From: Bradyrhizobium sp. CCBAU 051011
GTDB lineage: Bacteria > Pseudomonadota > Alphaproteobacteria > Rhizobiales > Xanthobacteraceae
Assembly (NCBI RefSeq): GCF_009930815.1
Contig: NZ_CP022222.1
Span: 806,001-870,000 of the forward strand
Length of the DNA: 64,000 nucleotides
Direction of reading: 5' to 3'
In this document: positions 55,324 to 63,690 of the stretch, in pieces
Numbering within the stretch: position 1 is the first letter of the stretch
Layout: each line of letters opens with the position of its first letter
Translations under genes and position numbers: made by a program
The notes under the pieces: model-generated
Database searches by the model: none
What the model was told of the DNA's origin: nothing
Seen by the model: the letters and a program-made list of their open reading frames with translations, nothing else

Positions 55324-56286
55324 TCAGCTCAACGCGTAACGGCTGGGATCCCATTTCTGCCGTCGTGCGATCATGGTGTTGAGGATGATGATCAGCTTGC
55401 GCATGCCGGCGATGATGGCAATCTTCGGCTCTTTTCCTTTGGCAATCAGGCGCTGATAGTAGGCCTTCAGCACGGGATTGTTCAGCGTGGCTGCGCCAAC
55501 ACAGGGCATGTAGATGGCGTTACGGACCCAGCGGCGGCCTCCCTTGATGTGGCGCTCGCCGCGGCGCTTTCCGCTGTCGTCGTCATAGGGGGCGACCCCG
55601 ATCAAGGCCGCGGCGATCTTGTTGCTCACCTGACCAAGCTCCGGCATTCCTGCAAGGAGGTTTGCCGAACTCGTCTCGGCGAACCCCGGCACACTCTCGA
55701 TGATCTCGGCGCGTTCCGCAAAATCCGGCATGGACTTGATTTTGGCGCAGATGGCGGCCTCGAGCTTGGCAATCTCGCAGGCCAGGTTCTTCAAGATGCG
55801 GGCATGCGCCTTCTGCACCAATCCCGGCGCGGCATGCTCGCTTTGGCTGACCAAGCGCATCCTAAAATCAATCAGGCTTAAGCGCGCCTTTACGAGTGCC
55901 TGCAGCTCCTCTTGTGCCGCATCGTGTTTCTGGCCCGGCGCATCGCTGAATGTCTCGGCGAACCAGGCAATCATCTCGGCATCGATCGTATCGTTCTTGG
56001 CCAGCCGTCCGGCTGATAGCGCGAAGCTGCGGACCCGTTTGGGGTCGACGATCCGAACTTCGATGCCGGCGTCGCGCAGCACCTTGGCCCAGGCACGCTC
56101 ATAGCCGCCACTCGCCTCCATCACCGCCTTGTTCGCCTGGTGCTTGCGAAGCCAGGCGACCAGCTTACGGTGCCCCTGGGTCGTGCTCGGGAGGGTTTGC
56201 CGTAATCCCAACGCACGAATGCACGCATCCACCTTGTCCTTGGCGACATCGATACCCACGACAACATGAGCATTTTGTGCCATCAT
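55324..56286 (-). CDS. IS110-family transposase, element 2
   Basis: About 320 residues. The DEDD domain has VVVGIDVAKDKVDACI, KAVMEASGGYERAWAK, RLAKNDTIDAEMIAWFAETF; the C-terminal half has ESVPGFAETSSANLLAGMPELGQVSNKIAAALIGVAPYDDDSGKRRGERHIKGGRRWVRNAIY. It is intact, distinct from element 1 (very different middle region), and of the IS110/IS1111 type. GGGAG lies before the ATG pair at 56286/56283; an in-frame start at 56328 lacks one. Confidence 0.95.
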   Translation of the reverse strand: MMAQNAHVVVGIDVAKDKVDACIRALGLRQTLPSTTQGHRKLVAWLRKHQANKAVMEASGGYERAWAKVLRDAGIEVRIVDPKRVRSFALSAGRLAKNDTIDAEMIAWFAETFSDAPGQKHDAAQEELQALVKARLSLIDFRMRLVSQSEHAAPGLVQKAHARILKNLACEIAKLEAAICAKIKSMPDFAERAEIIESVPGFAETSSANLLAGMPELGQVSNKIAAALIGVAPYDDDSGKRRGERHIKGGRRWVRNAIYMPCVGAATLNNPVLKAYYQRLIAKGKEPKIAIIAGMRKLIIILNTMIARRQKWDPSRYALS

Positions 56287-56414
56287 CCACTCCCTTCCTT
56301 GCTCGGTTCGGGCTCGAAGCCCTTGCAACTGTTCGGGTTGAGGAAGACACCGGAGCTGTCCCTCGCTCTGACACAGGCTCGGTCGCCTTTGGGCGCAACG
56401 GGCTCAGTTCCAGC

Positions 56415-56443
56415 AACGGGCGGTTGGTGCGCAACCGCCCGTT
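56415..56443 (-). ncRNA. Candidate bridge-RNA hairpin of IS110 element 2
   Basis: Perfect 11-base arms AACGGGCGGTT (56415-56425) and AACCGCCCGTT (56433-56443) with a 7-base loop, in the non-coding DNA upstream of the transposase. It is the strongest stem there. As for element 1, the identity of any mature RNA is not shown. Confidence 0.4.
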
Positions 56444-56470
56444 CGCACATTCTGACAGATTTCCTGGACA

Positions 56471-56935
56471 CAAGGGCGCAGGGAAGACCGGGTGCGCGCT
56501 GCACCCGCGGTCTCGTGTGCAATGTGTGCATAGGAATGCGCACACGAGCATACAGGTACAGCGGGGGCATCCCGGCTTTCCCTGCGCAATGGCTTTACGG
56601 CTTACTTCGTGCTCTCCCCGGAGAACGGCTCTTTTGCCTCCGTCGTCCCTGAGAAGCTTCGCTTCTTAAGAACTTAACGCCAGCACCGCGACGCCAGGAC
56701 CACACGACTTCGCCGTACGCGTCAGGCGCGCACGTCTATCGCGCCATCTGCGTCCATCGCATCTCACCGCGCGTTCGTGACGATGGCCAACGCCCCTCAT
56801 CTTGCCGTGAGACGAGCGGAGTTATGCGACTGATTTGGGTGACGTGTTAAGCGGAATATTTTTGATTCCCGGGCTTGACCCGATTTCTGAAAATCAGAAT
56901 TGATTTGCCCGCCGGGCAGTACACACAAGCGCACA
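56471..56935. repeat. Dispersed repeat flanking IS110 element 2 (right part)
   Basis: About 465 bases with no gene. Segments such as GAAGACCGGGTGCGCGCTGC, CTCGTGTGCAATGTGTGC and CTCCCCGGAGAACGGCTCTT look familiar from intergenic repeats of Bradyrhizobium genomes, but this is memory, not a search. Internal hairpins (for example GAAGCTTCGCTTC) are present. Confidence 0.5.
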
Positions 56936-56981
56936 CATGTCAGTCCGCAGGGTGGTTGACGGTGATGCCGGTCTCTCAACC

Positions 56982-57063
56982 GTCATTGCGAGGAGCGCAG
57001 CAATGAAGCAATCCATGTCTCAGCATGCGGCGCTATGGATTGCTTCGCTGCGCTCGCAATGAC
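56982..57063. repeat. Intergenic palindrome family C, copy 4
   Basis: GTCATTGCGAGGAGCGCAGC begins and GCTCGCAATGAC ends it, with GCAATCCAT/ATGGATTGC inside. It directly precedes a family B copy. Confidence 0.88.
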
Positions 57064-57074
57064 GTGGATAAAGT

Positions 57075-57205
57075 CCGTAGGGTGGGCAACGCCAACGGAT
57101 CGGGCGAATGCGCGCCCGATGAGAGGCTCCGCGTGCCCACCATCAAGAGGCTCGATCGGTGATGGAATGGTAGGCACGGCGCTATCGCGTTTGCCCACCT
57201 TACGG
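57075..57205. repeat. Intergenic palindrome family B, copy 3 (longer)
   Basis: Outer CCGTAGGGTGGGC (from 57075) and GCCCACCTTACGG (to 57205) pair with one mismatch. The inner part is about 40 bases longer than in copies 1 and 2, and contains CGATCGGTGATGG and GGGCGAATGCGCGCCC stretches. Confidence 0.82.
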
Positions 57206-57270
57206 CCGGCACCATTCACATCGAGATAATTCGGCAGATGTTGAGCGCGTGCATTGGGGGTCGGATCGCC

Positions 57271-57435
57271 TCACTGCGGCAAGTCTTTGAAGAGTTCGAT
57301 TACGATCATGACCATCGAGCCGACTGCAACCACCACCGGGCAGATAAACGGCAGCTCTTGCAGCAGCCCGACAAGGACCGCCCGGACGCGGAGAGTTCTC
57401 TTCACATGCGCGAAGCGCAAGCCTGCCACACCCAT
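57271..57435 (-). CDS. Possible small membrane protein (54 residues)
   Basis: Reading leftward from ATG at 57435, GGAG lies seven bases upstream and the frame gives 54 residues: a basic N-terminus (VAGLRFAHVKRTLRVRAVL) and one hydrophobic helix, FICPVVVAVGSMVMIVIELF. It is too short for confident gene calling. It sits in a repeat-rich stretch with no neighbours. Confidence 0.4.
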   Translation of the reverse strand: MGVAGLRFAHVKRTLRVRAVLVGLLQELPFICPVVVAVGSMVMIVIELFKDLPQ

Positions 57436-57784
57436 CGGATATCTCCGTTTGGCCCCCAGCAGCGGTCTGATCTTTAAACGCGAAGCGAGCCCCGGCTATA
57501 GCCAGTTCGGGTGTTCCCTCGATCAAGGTGAAGGAACCCTTGCAAGGGGGCCATCGGGCACGTTGCCAAGGCAGGCTCCGGATCCTTTGGAAGTGCCCCC
57601 GCGAGCCGGGACTGCGCGACCGCTCGGGATGAAGATCATCACATCGCGCCGAATTATGCACCACATCGTACACAAGGACATTCGACCCGGCATGTCGAAT
57701 TGGAACGCCGTAGCCGGCACGAGGTTAGATAGCTTACGTACCTTCGCGGCTGCGCTGACCGGCGCGTTGCATTGGAGGCGGCGC
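57436..57784. other. Intergenic, no gene recognised
   Basis: Both strands have open frames here without ribosome sites or family-like sequence. A possible hairpin GGAACCCTTGCAAGGGGG is the only structure noticed. Confidence 0.5.
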
Positions 57785-57994
57785 ATGAAAACCATCGTTG
57801 ACGAAGCCGGCGAGGTCATCGCCAAAGCAACGGATGATCATACTCTAATCGGCGGCCACCATCGCCTCGCGGTAGCGGCCAGCCTCGGTCAAAGACTGTT
57901 CTGGCGAGATACTGGCGAACCCGTGAAGCTGGATCTGTTCTTCAGGCATAAGTTCTATTCGACAGACAGCCTGAGCCGCTCGCCGAGATTATAG
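57785..57994 (+). CDS. Possible small protein (69 residues) with a ParB-like GHHRL segment
   Basis: GGAGG lies six bases before ATG at 57785. The product includes AGEVIAKATDDHTLIGGHHRLAVAASLG, in which L-I-x-G-H-H-R-L-x-x-A is like the conserved box of ParB-type nuclease and sulfiredoxin folds, but the rest is too short for that fold. It may be a real small protein or the remnant of a longer gene. Confidence 0.4.
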   Translation: MKTIVDEAGEVIAKATDDHTLIGGHHRLAVAASLGQRLFWRDTGEPVKLDLFFRHKFYSTDSLSRSPRL

Positions 57995-58213
57995 TTGTTC
58001 GGGTACATCGCGGTTCGCTGCTGCGCTGACGCCGCGCGCGACGGTCGACAGCACTACTCGTCAAGCAGGTCGGCGGGCTTTGCTTGCTGCTTGATCGCCC
58101 AGAGCCAATAGGCTTCATCGAGTGTGGGTCCGGGTGCTGATCAGCTTCGTGCCTTCCTCGCTTCGCTGCACTCGCAATGACGTGGATATAGTCGCGCTCA
58201 TACGACGCAAATC
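57995..58213. other. Intergenic; possible gene remnant on the minus strand near 58054-58131
   Basis: A minus-strand frame ending at 58054 reads DEAYWLWAIKQQAKPADLLDE, which looks protein-like but has no start and follows a stop; upstream is a piece of family C repeat (CTTCGCTGCACTCGCAATGACG, 58164-58185 area). It is probably the tail of a gene destroyed by repeat insertion. Confidence 0.4.
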
Positions 58214-58651
58214 TCACGCCACCAAATGCCGCTCCCGCGTCGCGATCAAATCCCTGATCTCCTTCGATATCGGGACCGGGCGATGCGTCTTCTGGTCGGT
58301 GTTGACCCAGACGATCTCGCCGGTCACCAGCGCCTCATTGCCGCCTTTGAGGAAGATCGCGAGTTCGAAGCTCAGGCTCGAATTGCCGATCCGCGCCACG
58401 CGCGCGCCGACGTCGAGCTCCCAGTCGAACCGAACGGGCGCCTTGTATTCGATGACGGATTTCACGACGTGGAAATCGACGCCGCTCTTCTTGGCATCGG
58501 CGTATTGGTCGTAGCCGAGTGCGCGGAAATACTCGGTGATGGTGGTGTCGAAATAGGTCAGGTAATGCGCGTTGAAGACGACGCCCTGGCCGTCGATTTC
58601 GGAATAGCGTACCCGGAATGGATGGAAGAACCAGAATTGCTCGCGTGACAT
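58214..58651 (-). CDS. Acyl-CoA thioesterase, 4HBT (YbgC-like) hotdog protein
   Basis: The 145-residue protein has the hotdog fold signature VRYSEIDGQGVVFNAHYLTYFDTTITEYFRALG, with the catalytic aspartate in E-I-D and the nearby Y-L-x-Y-F-D, then GEIVWVNTDQKTHRPVPI. It would cleave short or aromatic acyl-CoA thioesters. No Tol-Pal genes follow, so it is not the classic ybgC of that operon. Confidence 0.92.
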   Translation of the reverse strand: MSREQFWFFHPFRVRYSEIDGQGVVFNAHYLTYFDTTITEYFRALGYDQYADAKKSGVDFHVVKSVIEYKAPVRFDWELDVGARVARIGNSSLSFELAIFLKGGNEALVTGEIVWVNTDQKTHRPVPISKEIRDLIATRERHLVA

Positions 58652-58731
58652 GGGATTCCCGGTGTGGCGTGTTCAGCTGATTGCATAGTTTAGCGACGAC
58701 AATTCATAAAGCCGGCGCTCCGTACTCTTCC

Positions 58732-58809
58732 GTCATTCCGGGGCGTGCAAAGCACGAACCCGGAATCTCGAGATTCCGGGTCTGGTCCTTCGGACCATCC
58801 CGGAATGAC
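58732..58809. repeat. Intergenic palindrome family A, copy 3
   Basis: GTCATTCCG begins and CGGAATGAC ends it; the middle has CCCGGAATCTCGAGATTCCG and the terminal GGTCCTTCGGACC hairpin. It ends nine bases from the stop codon of the nickel/cobalt transporter gene. Confidence 0.88.
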
Positions 58810-58818
58810 GGCGTAGAA

Positions 58819-59919
58819 CTACAAACACGTGGCGCGTTCGGCGGCGAGGTAGCCGAACAATAGGCCGAGGCCGAACAGCAGCACCAGGCCGGCGGCGCCG
58901 AACTCGATGCCGCGCATGATCAGCGCGCCGCCGCCCTCGCGGCCGGCGCTGAGCCGGCGGGCGAGACCCTTGGCGGATACGGCGATGATCGCAATGGTGG
59001 CGACCGTGATCGCGGTGCCGAGCCCCATCACGAAGGTGGCGGCGATGCCGGCCAGGAACAATCCCTGCGCCAGCGAGAACACCAGCACCAGAATGGCGCC
59101 CGAGCACGGCCGCATGCCCACCGCAAAGATCGTCCCAAGGCCGCGCCGCCAGCCGCCGGGGCCGGCGAGTTGATCCGGCGTCGGTCCGTGCGAATGGCCG
59201 CAATGCTCGTCATGAACATGGCCATGGCCGTGATCATGGTCGTGATGATGATGGGCATGGTCATGATGATGCGCGTGCCCGTGATCGTGGTGATCGTGAT
59301 GATGGGCTGTGGCCACCGCCATCGCCGGGGCCGGCTTCGCCTGCAGCGCGCGCATGAAGCCGCCGCCCTTGGTCCAGACCAGCCGGGCGCCGAAAGCTGC
59401 GATCAGGCCATAGCTGACGATCTCGATCGCCTTCTCCGCGGAGCACATCGTCTTGGCGGTGGAGGAAAGCAGCCAGGCGAACACGGCGACGATCGCCACC
59501 GCGACCAGCGCCTGCAGGAACGCCGAGGCGAACGACAGCACGATGCCGCGCCGCGCGGTCTCCTCGTTGGCAACGAGATAGGACGAGATCACCGCCTTGC
59601 CGTGGCCGGGGCCGGCGGCGTGGAAGATCCCATACGCAAATGAGATCCCGAGCAGCGTCCAGACCGCGCTGCCGTCCGATTTCGCCGCGCGTATCGTGGC
59701 GGACATCTCGCGATAGAATTCGGACTGCTTGGCCAAAATCCATCCGATCACGCCGCCGACCTGCGGCTCGGCGGCGGGCCGTGGCCCGCCGAACGGGTTC
59801 TGCGCCAACAGCGCGTGCCAGGCGGTGTCGAACACCACAACGGCCGCGAGCGCCGCGGCCGTGATCGCCAGGACTCTGGTCGTCTCGCCCCGTGCGAGCC
59901 TTGCAAGCAACGACTTCAC
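58819..59919 (-). CDS. Nickel/cobalt transporter, NicO/RcnA type, with long His-rich loop
   Basis: The 366-residue inner-membrane protein has about seven helices. The family metal-transport motif AAGPGHGKAVISSYLVANEE lies at about residue 100, and the second is GMRPCSGAILVLVFSLAQGLFL. Between them is a loop of about 45 residues with over twenty histidines (HHHDHHDHGHAHHHDHAHHH), expected to bind Ni or Co. GTG is the start codon at 59919. It overlaps the DUF1007 gene's stop by four bases. Uptake or efflux cannot be read from the sequence. Confidence 0.92.
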   Translation of the reverse strand: MKSLLARLARGETTRVLAITAAALAAVVVFDTAWHALLAQNPFGGPRPAAEPQVGGVIGWILAKQSEFYREMSATIRAAKSDGSAVWTLLGISFAYGIFHAAGPGHGKAVISSYLVANEETARRGIVLSFASAFLQALVAVAIVAVFAWLLSSTAKTMCSAEKAIEIVSYGLIAAFGARLVWTKGGGFMRALQAKPAPAMAVATAHHHDHHDHGHAHHHDHAHHHHDHDHGHGHVHDEHCGHSHGPTPDQLAGPGGWRRGLGTIFAVGMRPCSGAILVLVFSLAQGLFLAGIAATFVMGLGTAITVATIAIIAVSAKGLARRLSAGREGGGALIMRGIEFGAAGLVLLFGLGLLFGYLAAERATCL

Positions 59920-60554
59920 GGGCAGTTCACCGTGATCTTGTTGGCGAACATCGCCCCGTAATTGGAATTGTCGCCGTTCATGAAGTTCTGCTCGTTCAGC
60001 CGCTGAGTGTTCGCGGTCTCGTCGTTCGGCCGCTGGAATTTCATCTGACAGGCGGCCGGCGCGCCAACCAGTTTGATGGGGTCCTTGTCGTCGAACTTGA
60101 AGTCGATGAAATAAGAGGGATCGAACACCTCCAGCGCCAGCTGCTTTGGCGTCACCGGCGCCTTCAGCGGCAGCAGGAAATGCAGCGTCAACGCGCTGTC
60201 CTTGTATTCGAGGTAGTAGTCGACAGGCTCGTTGAACTTCTCCTTCTTGCCGTCGCCCTTGGCGAAGGTGAAGTAGGCGAAATCCTTCAGCGACTCGACA
60301 TTGGTCTGCGCCAGCGGCGCCAGTTCCTCGCGGGTGTAAACGCCCTTGGTCTTGGTCTCGATGCCCTGCAGCGCGTAGGTCGAGAACATGTCGTCAAAAG
60401 TCCAGGCGTGGCGCACGCCCGTCATCGCGCCGTCGGGCGCGTAGACCACCTCGCTTTTGGCCGTGATCCAGACATGGGGATGGGCCTCGGCCGCGACCGT
60501 GCCGAGCGACAAGGCGACGATCGCGCCCAACAAGCTGAAAACTACACGCAACAC
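59916..60554 (-). CDS. DUF1007 periplasmic protein, partner of the NicO transporter
   Basis: About 212 residues from GTG at 60554 (or TTG at 60551), with GAGGCAGGGGC upstream. A signal peptide (VFSLLGAIVALSLGTVAAEAHPHVW) leads to a DUF1007 domain starting HPHVWITAKSEVVYAPDG; the H-P-H-V-W immediately after the signal is the expected metal-binding N-terminus. DUF1007 proteins are regularly coupled to NicO/RcnA-type transporters and may hand metal to them. Overlap of four bases with the transporter gene fits tight coupling. Confidence 0.9.
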   Translation of the reverse strand: MLRVVFSLLGAIVALSLGTVAAEAHPHVWITAKSEVVYAPDGAMTGVRHAWTFDDMFSTYALQGIETKTKGVYTREELAPLAQTNVESLKDFAYFTFAKGDGKKEKFNEPVDYYLEYKDSALTLHFLLPLKAPVTPKQLALEVFDPSYFIDFKFDDKDPIKLVGAPAACQMKFQRPNDETANTQRLNEQNFMNGDNSNYGAMFANKITVNCP

Positions 60555-60557
60555 GTC

Positions 60558-60714
60558 GCCCCTGCCTCGTGCGCGATTTGCGCACAAGGCGCGGGGACCC
60601 ATACGCCGTGTCTTCTCTGTTTGACGGTGTGGCAAGGGCTTTTCCTTCACAACGAACACCAGGGGTTATCGGTCCCTGCGCCAAGTGCGCAATTGCGCAC
60701 AAGGCAGGGACGAC
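60558..60714. repeat. Intergenic palindrome family E (CCCTGCCTTGTGCGCAATTG type)
   Basis: The left part has CCCCTGCCTCGTGCGCGATTTGCGCACAAGG and the right part ends TGCGCAATTGCGCACAAGGCAGGGA; the two ends pair over some 25 bases with a few mismatches. It separates DUF1007 from the peptidase gene. Confidence 0.75.
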
Positions 60715-60736
60715 TCGTGGAGGCGACGCCGGCCAA

Positions 60737-62827
60737 TCAGGCCGCCGGCGTTGTTTCGAGCAGTCCGCGCCGGCGCAACAGCGCATCCGCCTCCGGCTCG
60801 CGGCCGCGGAACGCGACATAGGCGTCCTCGGGGTTGCGCGCGCCGCCCGACGAATAGATGTCGTCGTGCAGGCGCTTGGCGGTGGCGGGATCGAAGATGT
60901 CGCCGGCTTCCTCGAAGGCGCCGAACGCGTCGGCGTCCATCACCTCCGACCACATGTAGCTGTAATAGCCGGCGGCATAGTGGTCGCCGGAGAAGATATG
61001 GCCGAATTGCGTGGGCCGGTGCCTCAGCGCGATTTCCGTGGGCATGCCGATCTTCTCCAACTCGGCCTTCTCGAAGGCCGCGACGTCGCGGCTGGCCGCG
61101 GCCGGCTGGGTGTGGAATTCGAGGTCGATCAGCGCCGAGGAGACGAACTCCACGGTGGCAAAGCCCTGGTTGAATTTTCGCGCGGCGAGGAAACGCTGCA
61201 GCAGGTCGTCCGGCAGTGGCTCGCCGGACTGATAGTGTTTGGCGAACTGCCGCAGCACCTGCGGCTGCTCCTGCCAGTGCTCATAGAGCTGCGAGGGCAG
61301 CTCGACGAAGTCGGTAAACACTGACGTGCCCGACAGCGAGGGATAGGTCACGTTGGACAGCATGCCGTGCAGGCCGTGGCCGAACTCGTGGAACAGGGTG
61401 CGCGCGTCGTCGGGCGACAGCAGCGACGGCTGGCCGTCCGAGCCCTTGGAGAAGTTGCAGACGTTGATGATCAAGGGGGCGATCTCGCCGTCGAGCTTCT
61501 GCTGGTCGCGCAGCGAGGTCATCCAGGCGCCGGAGCGCTTTGAGGGCCGGGCGAAGTAGTCGCCATAGAACAGCGCCTTGTGCTTGCCGTCGGCGTCCTT
61601 GACTTCCCAGACCCGGACGTCCGGATGCCAGACCGGGATGTCCTTGCGCTCGGCAAAGGTGATCCCGAACAGGCGGGTGGCGCAGTCGAAGGCGGCCTCG
61701 ATCATGTGGTCGAGCACCAGGTAGGGCTTGATGGCGGCGTCGTCGAAATCGGCTTTCCGCTGCCGCAGGATTTCGGCGTAGTAGCGCCAGTCCCACGGCG
61801 CGAGGGCGAAGTTGCCGCCCTCCTCCGCGATCAGCGCCTGCAGCGCGTCGCGGTCGGCGAGCGCGCGCGCCCGGGCCGGTTGCCAGACCCGCTCCAGCAG
61901 GCCGCGGACGGCGTCCGGCGTCTTGGCCATGGAATCCTCCAGCCGGTAGGCGGCGTAGGTCGGAAAGCCCATGAGCTTGGCGGCCTCCTCGCGGAGCTCC
62001 AGGATCTCCACGATGGTGGCGTTGTTGTCGTTGGCGTTACCGTTGTCGCCACGGGCGGTGAAGGCCTTGTAGACCTTCTCGCGCAGGTCGCGGCGGGAGG
62101 AGCTCTTCAGGAACGGCTCGACCGACGAACGTGACAGCGTGACGATCGCCTTGCCCGCCATGCCCCGCTCTTCGGCCGCCGCCTTGGCCGCGGCGACGAA
62201 GGCTTCGGGAAGGCCGCCGCGGTCGTCCTCGCCGAGCTCCATGAACCAGTCCTGCTCGTCGCCGAGCAAATGGTGGCTGAAAGAGGTGCCGAGCTGGGCC
62301 AGCCGCTCGTTGATCTCGGCCCGGCGCTTCTTGGCGGCCTCGTCGAGACCGGCGCCGGCGCGGTAGAAATTGGTGTAGGTGCGCTCCAGGAGCCGGTTCT
62401 GCTCGCCGGTCAGGCCGAGCGTGGCGCGGTTCTCATGCAAGAGCGCGATGCGGCCGAACAGCACCGCGTTCATCATGATCGGGTTCCAGTGCCGCGCCAT
62501 CCGCAAGGAGACTTCCTTGTCGATCTCCAGGATCGCCGGATTGGAGTGCGCCGAGACCAGGTCGTAGAACACGGCTGCGACCTTGGAGAGCAGCTTGCCC
62601 GAGCGTTCCAGCGCCGTGATGGTGTTGGCGAAGTCCGGCGCCGACGGATCGTGGGTGATCGCCGCGATCTCGGCGGCATGGTCGGCGAAGGCCTGCTCGA
62701 AGGCGGGCAGGAAGTGCTCCGGCTCGATTTCGGCAAAGGGCGGCGTCTCGAACGGCGTCTGCCACGGCCGGAGCAGCGGGTTTTCGCCAGCTTCCGAGGG
62801 GGCCGCCGTATGCAGGGTTTCTGACAT
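60737..62827 (-). CDS. dcp: M3-family metallopeptidase (peptidyl-dipeptidase Dcp/oligopeptidase type)
   Basis: The 696-residue cytoplasmic enzyme has the zinc motif HEFGHGLHGMLSN (H-E-F-G-H, about residue 480) and the downstream glutamate in GTSVFTDFVELPSQ. The N-terminal helical lid matches family M3, for example NPLLRPWQTPFETPPFAEIEPEHFLPAFEQA. It removes dipeptides or cuts short peptides during peptide recycling. ATG at 62827 has GGGAATTGTG upstream; an ATG at 62863 adds an unrelated tail. Oligopeptidase A (prlC) and Dcp are hard to tell apart; the ending is more Dcp-like. Confidence 0.94.
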   Translation of the reverse strand: MSETLHTAAPSEAGENPLLRPWQTPFETPPFAEIEPEHFLPAFEQAFADHAAEIAAITHDPSAPDFANTITALERSGKLLSKVAAVFYDLVSAHSNPAILEIDKEVSLRMARHWNPIMMNAVLFGRIALLHENRATLGLTGEQNRLLERTYTNFYRAGAGLDEAAKKRRAEINERLAQLGTSFSHHLLGDEQDWFMELGEDDRGGLPEAFVAAAKAAAEERGMAGKAIVTLSRSSVEPFLKSSSRRDLREKVYKAFTARGDNGNANDNNATIVEILELREEAAKLMGFPTYAAYRLEDSMAKTPDAVRGLLERVWQPARARALADRDALQALIAEEGGNFALAPWDWRYYAEILRQRKADFDDAAIKPYLVLDHMIEAAFDCATRLFGITFAERKDIPVWHPDVRVWEVKDADGKHKALFYGDYFARPSKRSGAWMTSLRDQQKLDGEIAPLIINVCNFSKGSDGQPSLLSPDDARTLFHEFGHGLHGMLSNVTYPSLSGTSVFTDFVELPSQLYEHWQEQPQVLRQFAKHYQSGEPLPDDLLQRFLAARKFNQGFATVEFVSSALIDLEFHTQPAAASRDVAAFEKAELEKIGMPTEIALRHRPTQFGHIFSGDHYAAGYYSYMWSEVMDADAFGAFEEAGDIFDPATAKRLHDDIYSSGGARNPEDAYVAFRGREPEADALLRRRGLLETTPAA

Positions 62828-63001
62828 CACAATTCCCGTTTTTGCCTCGTTTTCTTGACGCAAACCGGTACCGATTTCGCTCGAAAACGCTCCAGAAGAT
62901 GCGGCAATCTATATCACGCGATGAGGCATTTTTGGGCCTTTTACGCTTGATAGATGGGGCCTTTTCGGAGAGATTGCGCCCCCTGAACAGGACCTTTTTC
63001 C

Positions 63002-63262
63002 ATGAGCCCACAGCCCGCTTCCACATCCTCCCGCCAGATCGTCTGGCCGAGCGTCATCACCGTCATCTCGGCGGCGATCCTGATCGGCGCGGAAGTGTTC
63101 GGCGCGGCGTTTGCCGGCGGCTGGGCGCTCGCGATCCTGTTCGGCCTCAACGACACCTCAGCGCACATCCTGCAGGCTGTGCTGTTCGGTATCGGCGTGC
63201 TGATCATGGTGGCGTTCATCCGCGCCGCGCAACGCATCGAGCCGTTCTTCAGGCGCGGCTGA
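63002..63262 (+). CDS. Small membrane protein, unknown function
   Basis: The 86-residue product has two hydrophobic helices (about residues 15-47 and 52-72), separated by the turn GLNDTSAHI. The end, FIRAAQRIEPFFRRG, is basic. No family is recognised. CCTTTTTCC before the ATG is not a clear ribosome site. Conservation cannot be judged here. Confidence 0.65.
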   Translation: MSPQPASTSSRQIVWPSVITVISAAILIGAEVFGAAFAGGWALAILFGLNDTSAHILQAVLFGIGVLIMVAFIRAAQRIEPFFRRG

Positions 63263-63452
63263 CGCGCATTCAAGAAACCGCTGCGGCACAGGCGTTACAG
63301 CGCTCAACGCCTCGCGAGAAATCTTAACGTCCATTCATGTTTGTCGTCAGCGGCGCACACCGCGAACGCTTTCGTAATCACACGCGCGCGAAATTTGTCC
63401 CCACCCTAAAAAAATTGTTGCGAAGCCGATTCAAAAGACTTATTTCCAGCCT
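63263..63452. other. Intergenic, promoter side of the decarboxylase leader
   Basis: No gene seen. The AT-rich ACCCTAAAAAAATTG at 63405-63419 lies just upstream of the assigned -35 and could help promoter activity. Confidence 0.5.
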
Positions 63453-63690
63453 TGCCCAATTTCGCACGTGCCTGTGGTCGTGTGTCAGTCGGTAGGTATC
63501 CGGACAAGAGGCCGGACAGCCGCCAAGGGATGGAAGAACCGAGGGTCGCTTAACAGGCGGCCAGCATCTCTCTCCAGGGATGCCGTTGAAGGTCTCACCA
63601 CTCCTTGCAACCGTGACTGGCAGCCGGAGGCGAACCGGCGTACTCCGCTCTCAACGGGGGACGCGACTTAAAGCAACGACGGATCGGGCT
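63453..63690 (+). promoter_or_regulatory. Structured leader upstream of the decarboxylase gene, speF-like
   Basis: A promoter pair TTGCGA (63418-63423) and TATTTC (63441-63446), 17 bases apart, starts an RNA near 63453. Hairpins such as CCGGACAAGAGGCCGG, GGCATCCCTGG-type GCATCTCTCTCCAGGGATGC and CCGGAGGCGAACCGG are spaced closely, and a GCTTTTTT run follows at 63688-63695. In alphaproteobacteria the speF RNA motif lies in this place upstream of ornithine decarboxylase. The position and many stems fit; the exact Rfam match was not tested. Confidence 0.6.

Larger units (their letters stand above)
55166..56470 (-). mobile_element. IS110-family insertion sequence, element 2 (approximate ends)
   Basis: The transposase gene at 55324-56286 has non-coding DNA on both sides. 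DNA to the left (from GATGCATTCTCGCGACGCTG near 55103 to CGCCCTCTCC near 55163) and to the right (from GGGCGCAGGGAAGACCGG near 56474) look like two parts of one dispersed repeat, so the element lies between them. No terminal inverted repeats are evident. Ends are accurate to tens of bases only. Confidence 0.6.

Noticed and set aside
55098..57205. Integrated phage or genomic island
   Set aside because: Only an IS110 element and dispersed repeats are seen; no integrase, phage structural gene or attachment duplication at the tRNA.
57254..57994. Plus-strand open frame of about 246 codons
   Set aside because: Only the last 69 codons, after a good ribosome site at 57785, look protein-like; the start of the long frame has none and runs through repeat-like DNA.
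63468..63671. Plus-strand 67-codon open frame in the decarboxylase leader
   Set aside because: It coincides with the structured leader; no ribosome site and no coding bias, so RNA structure explains it better.
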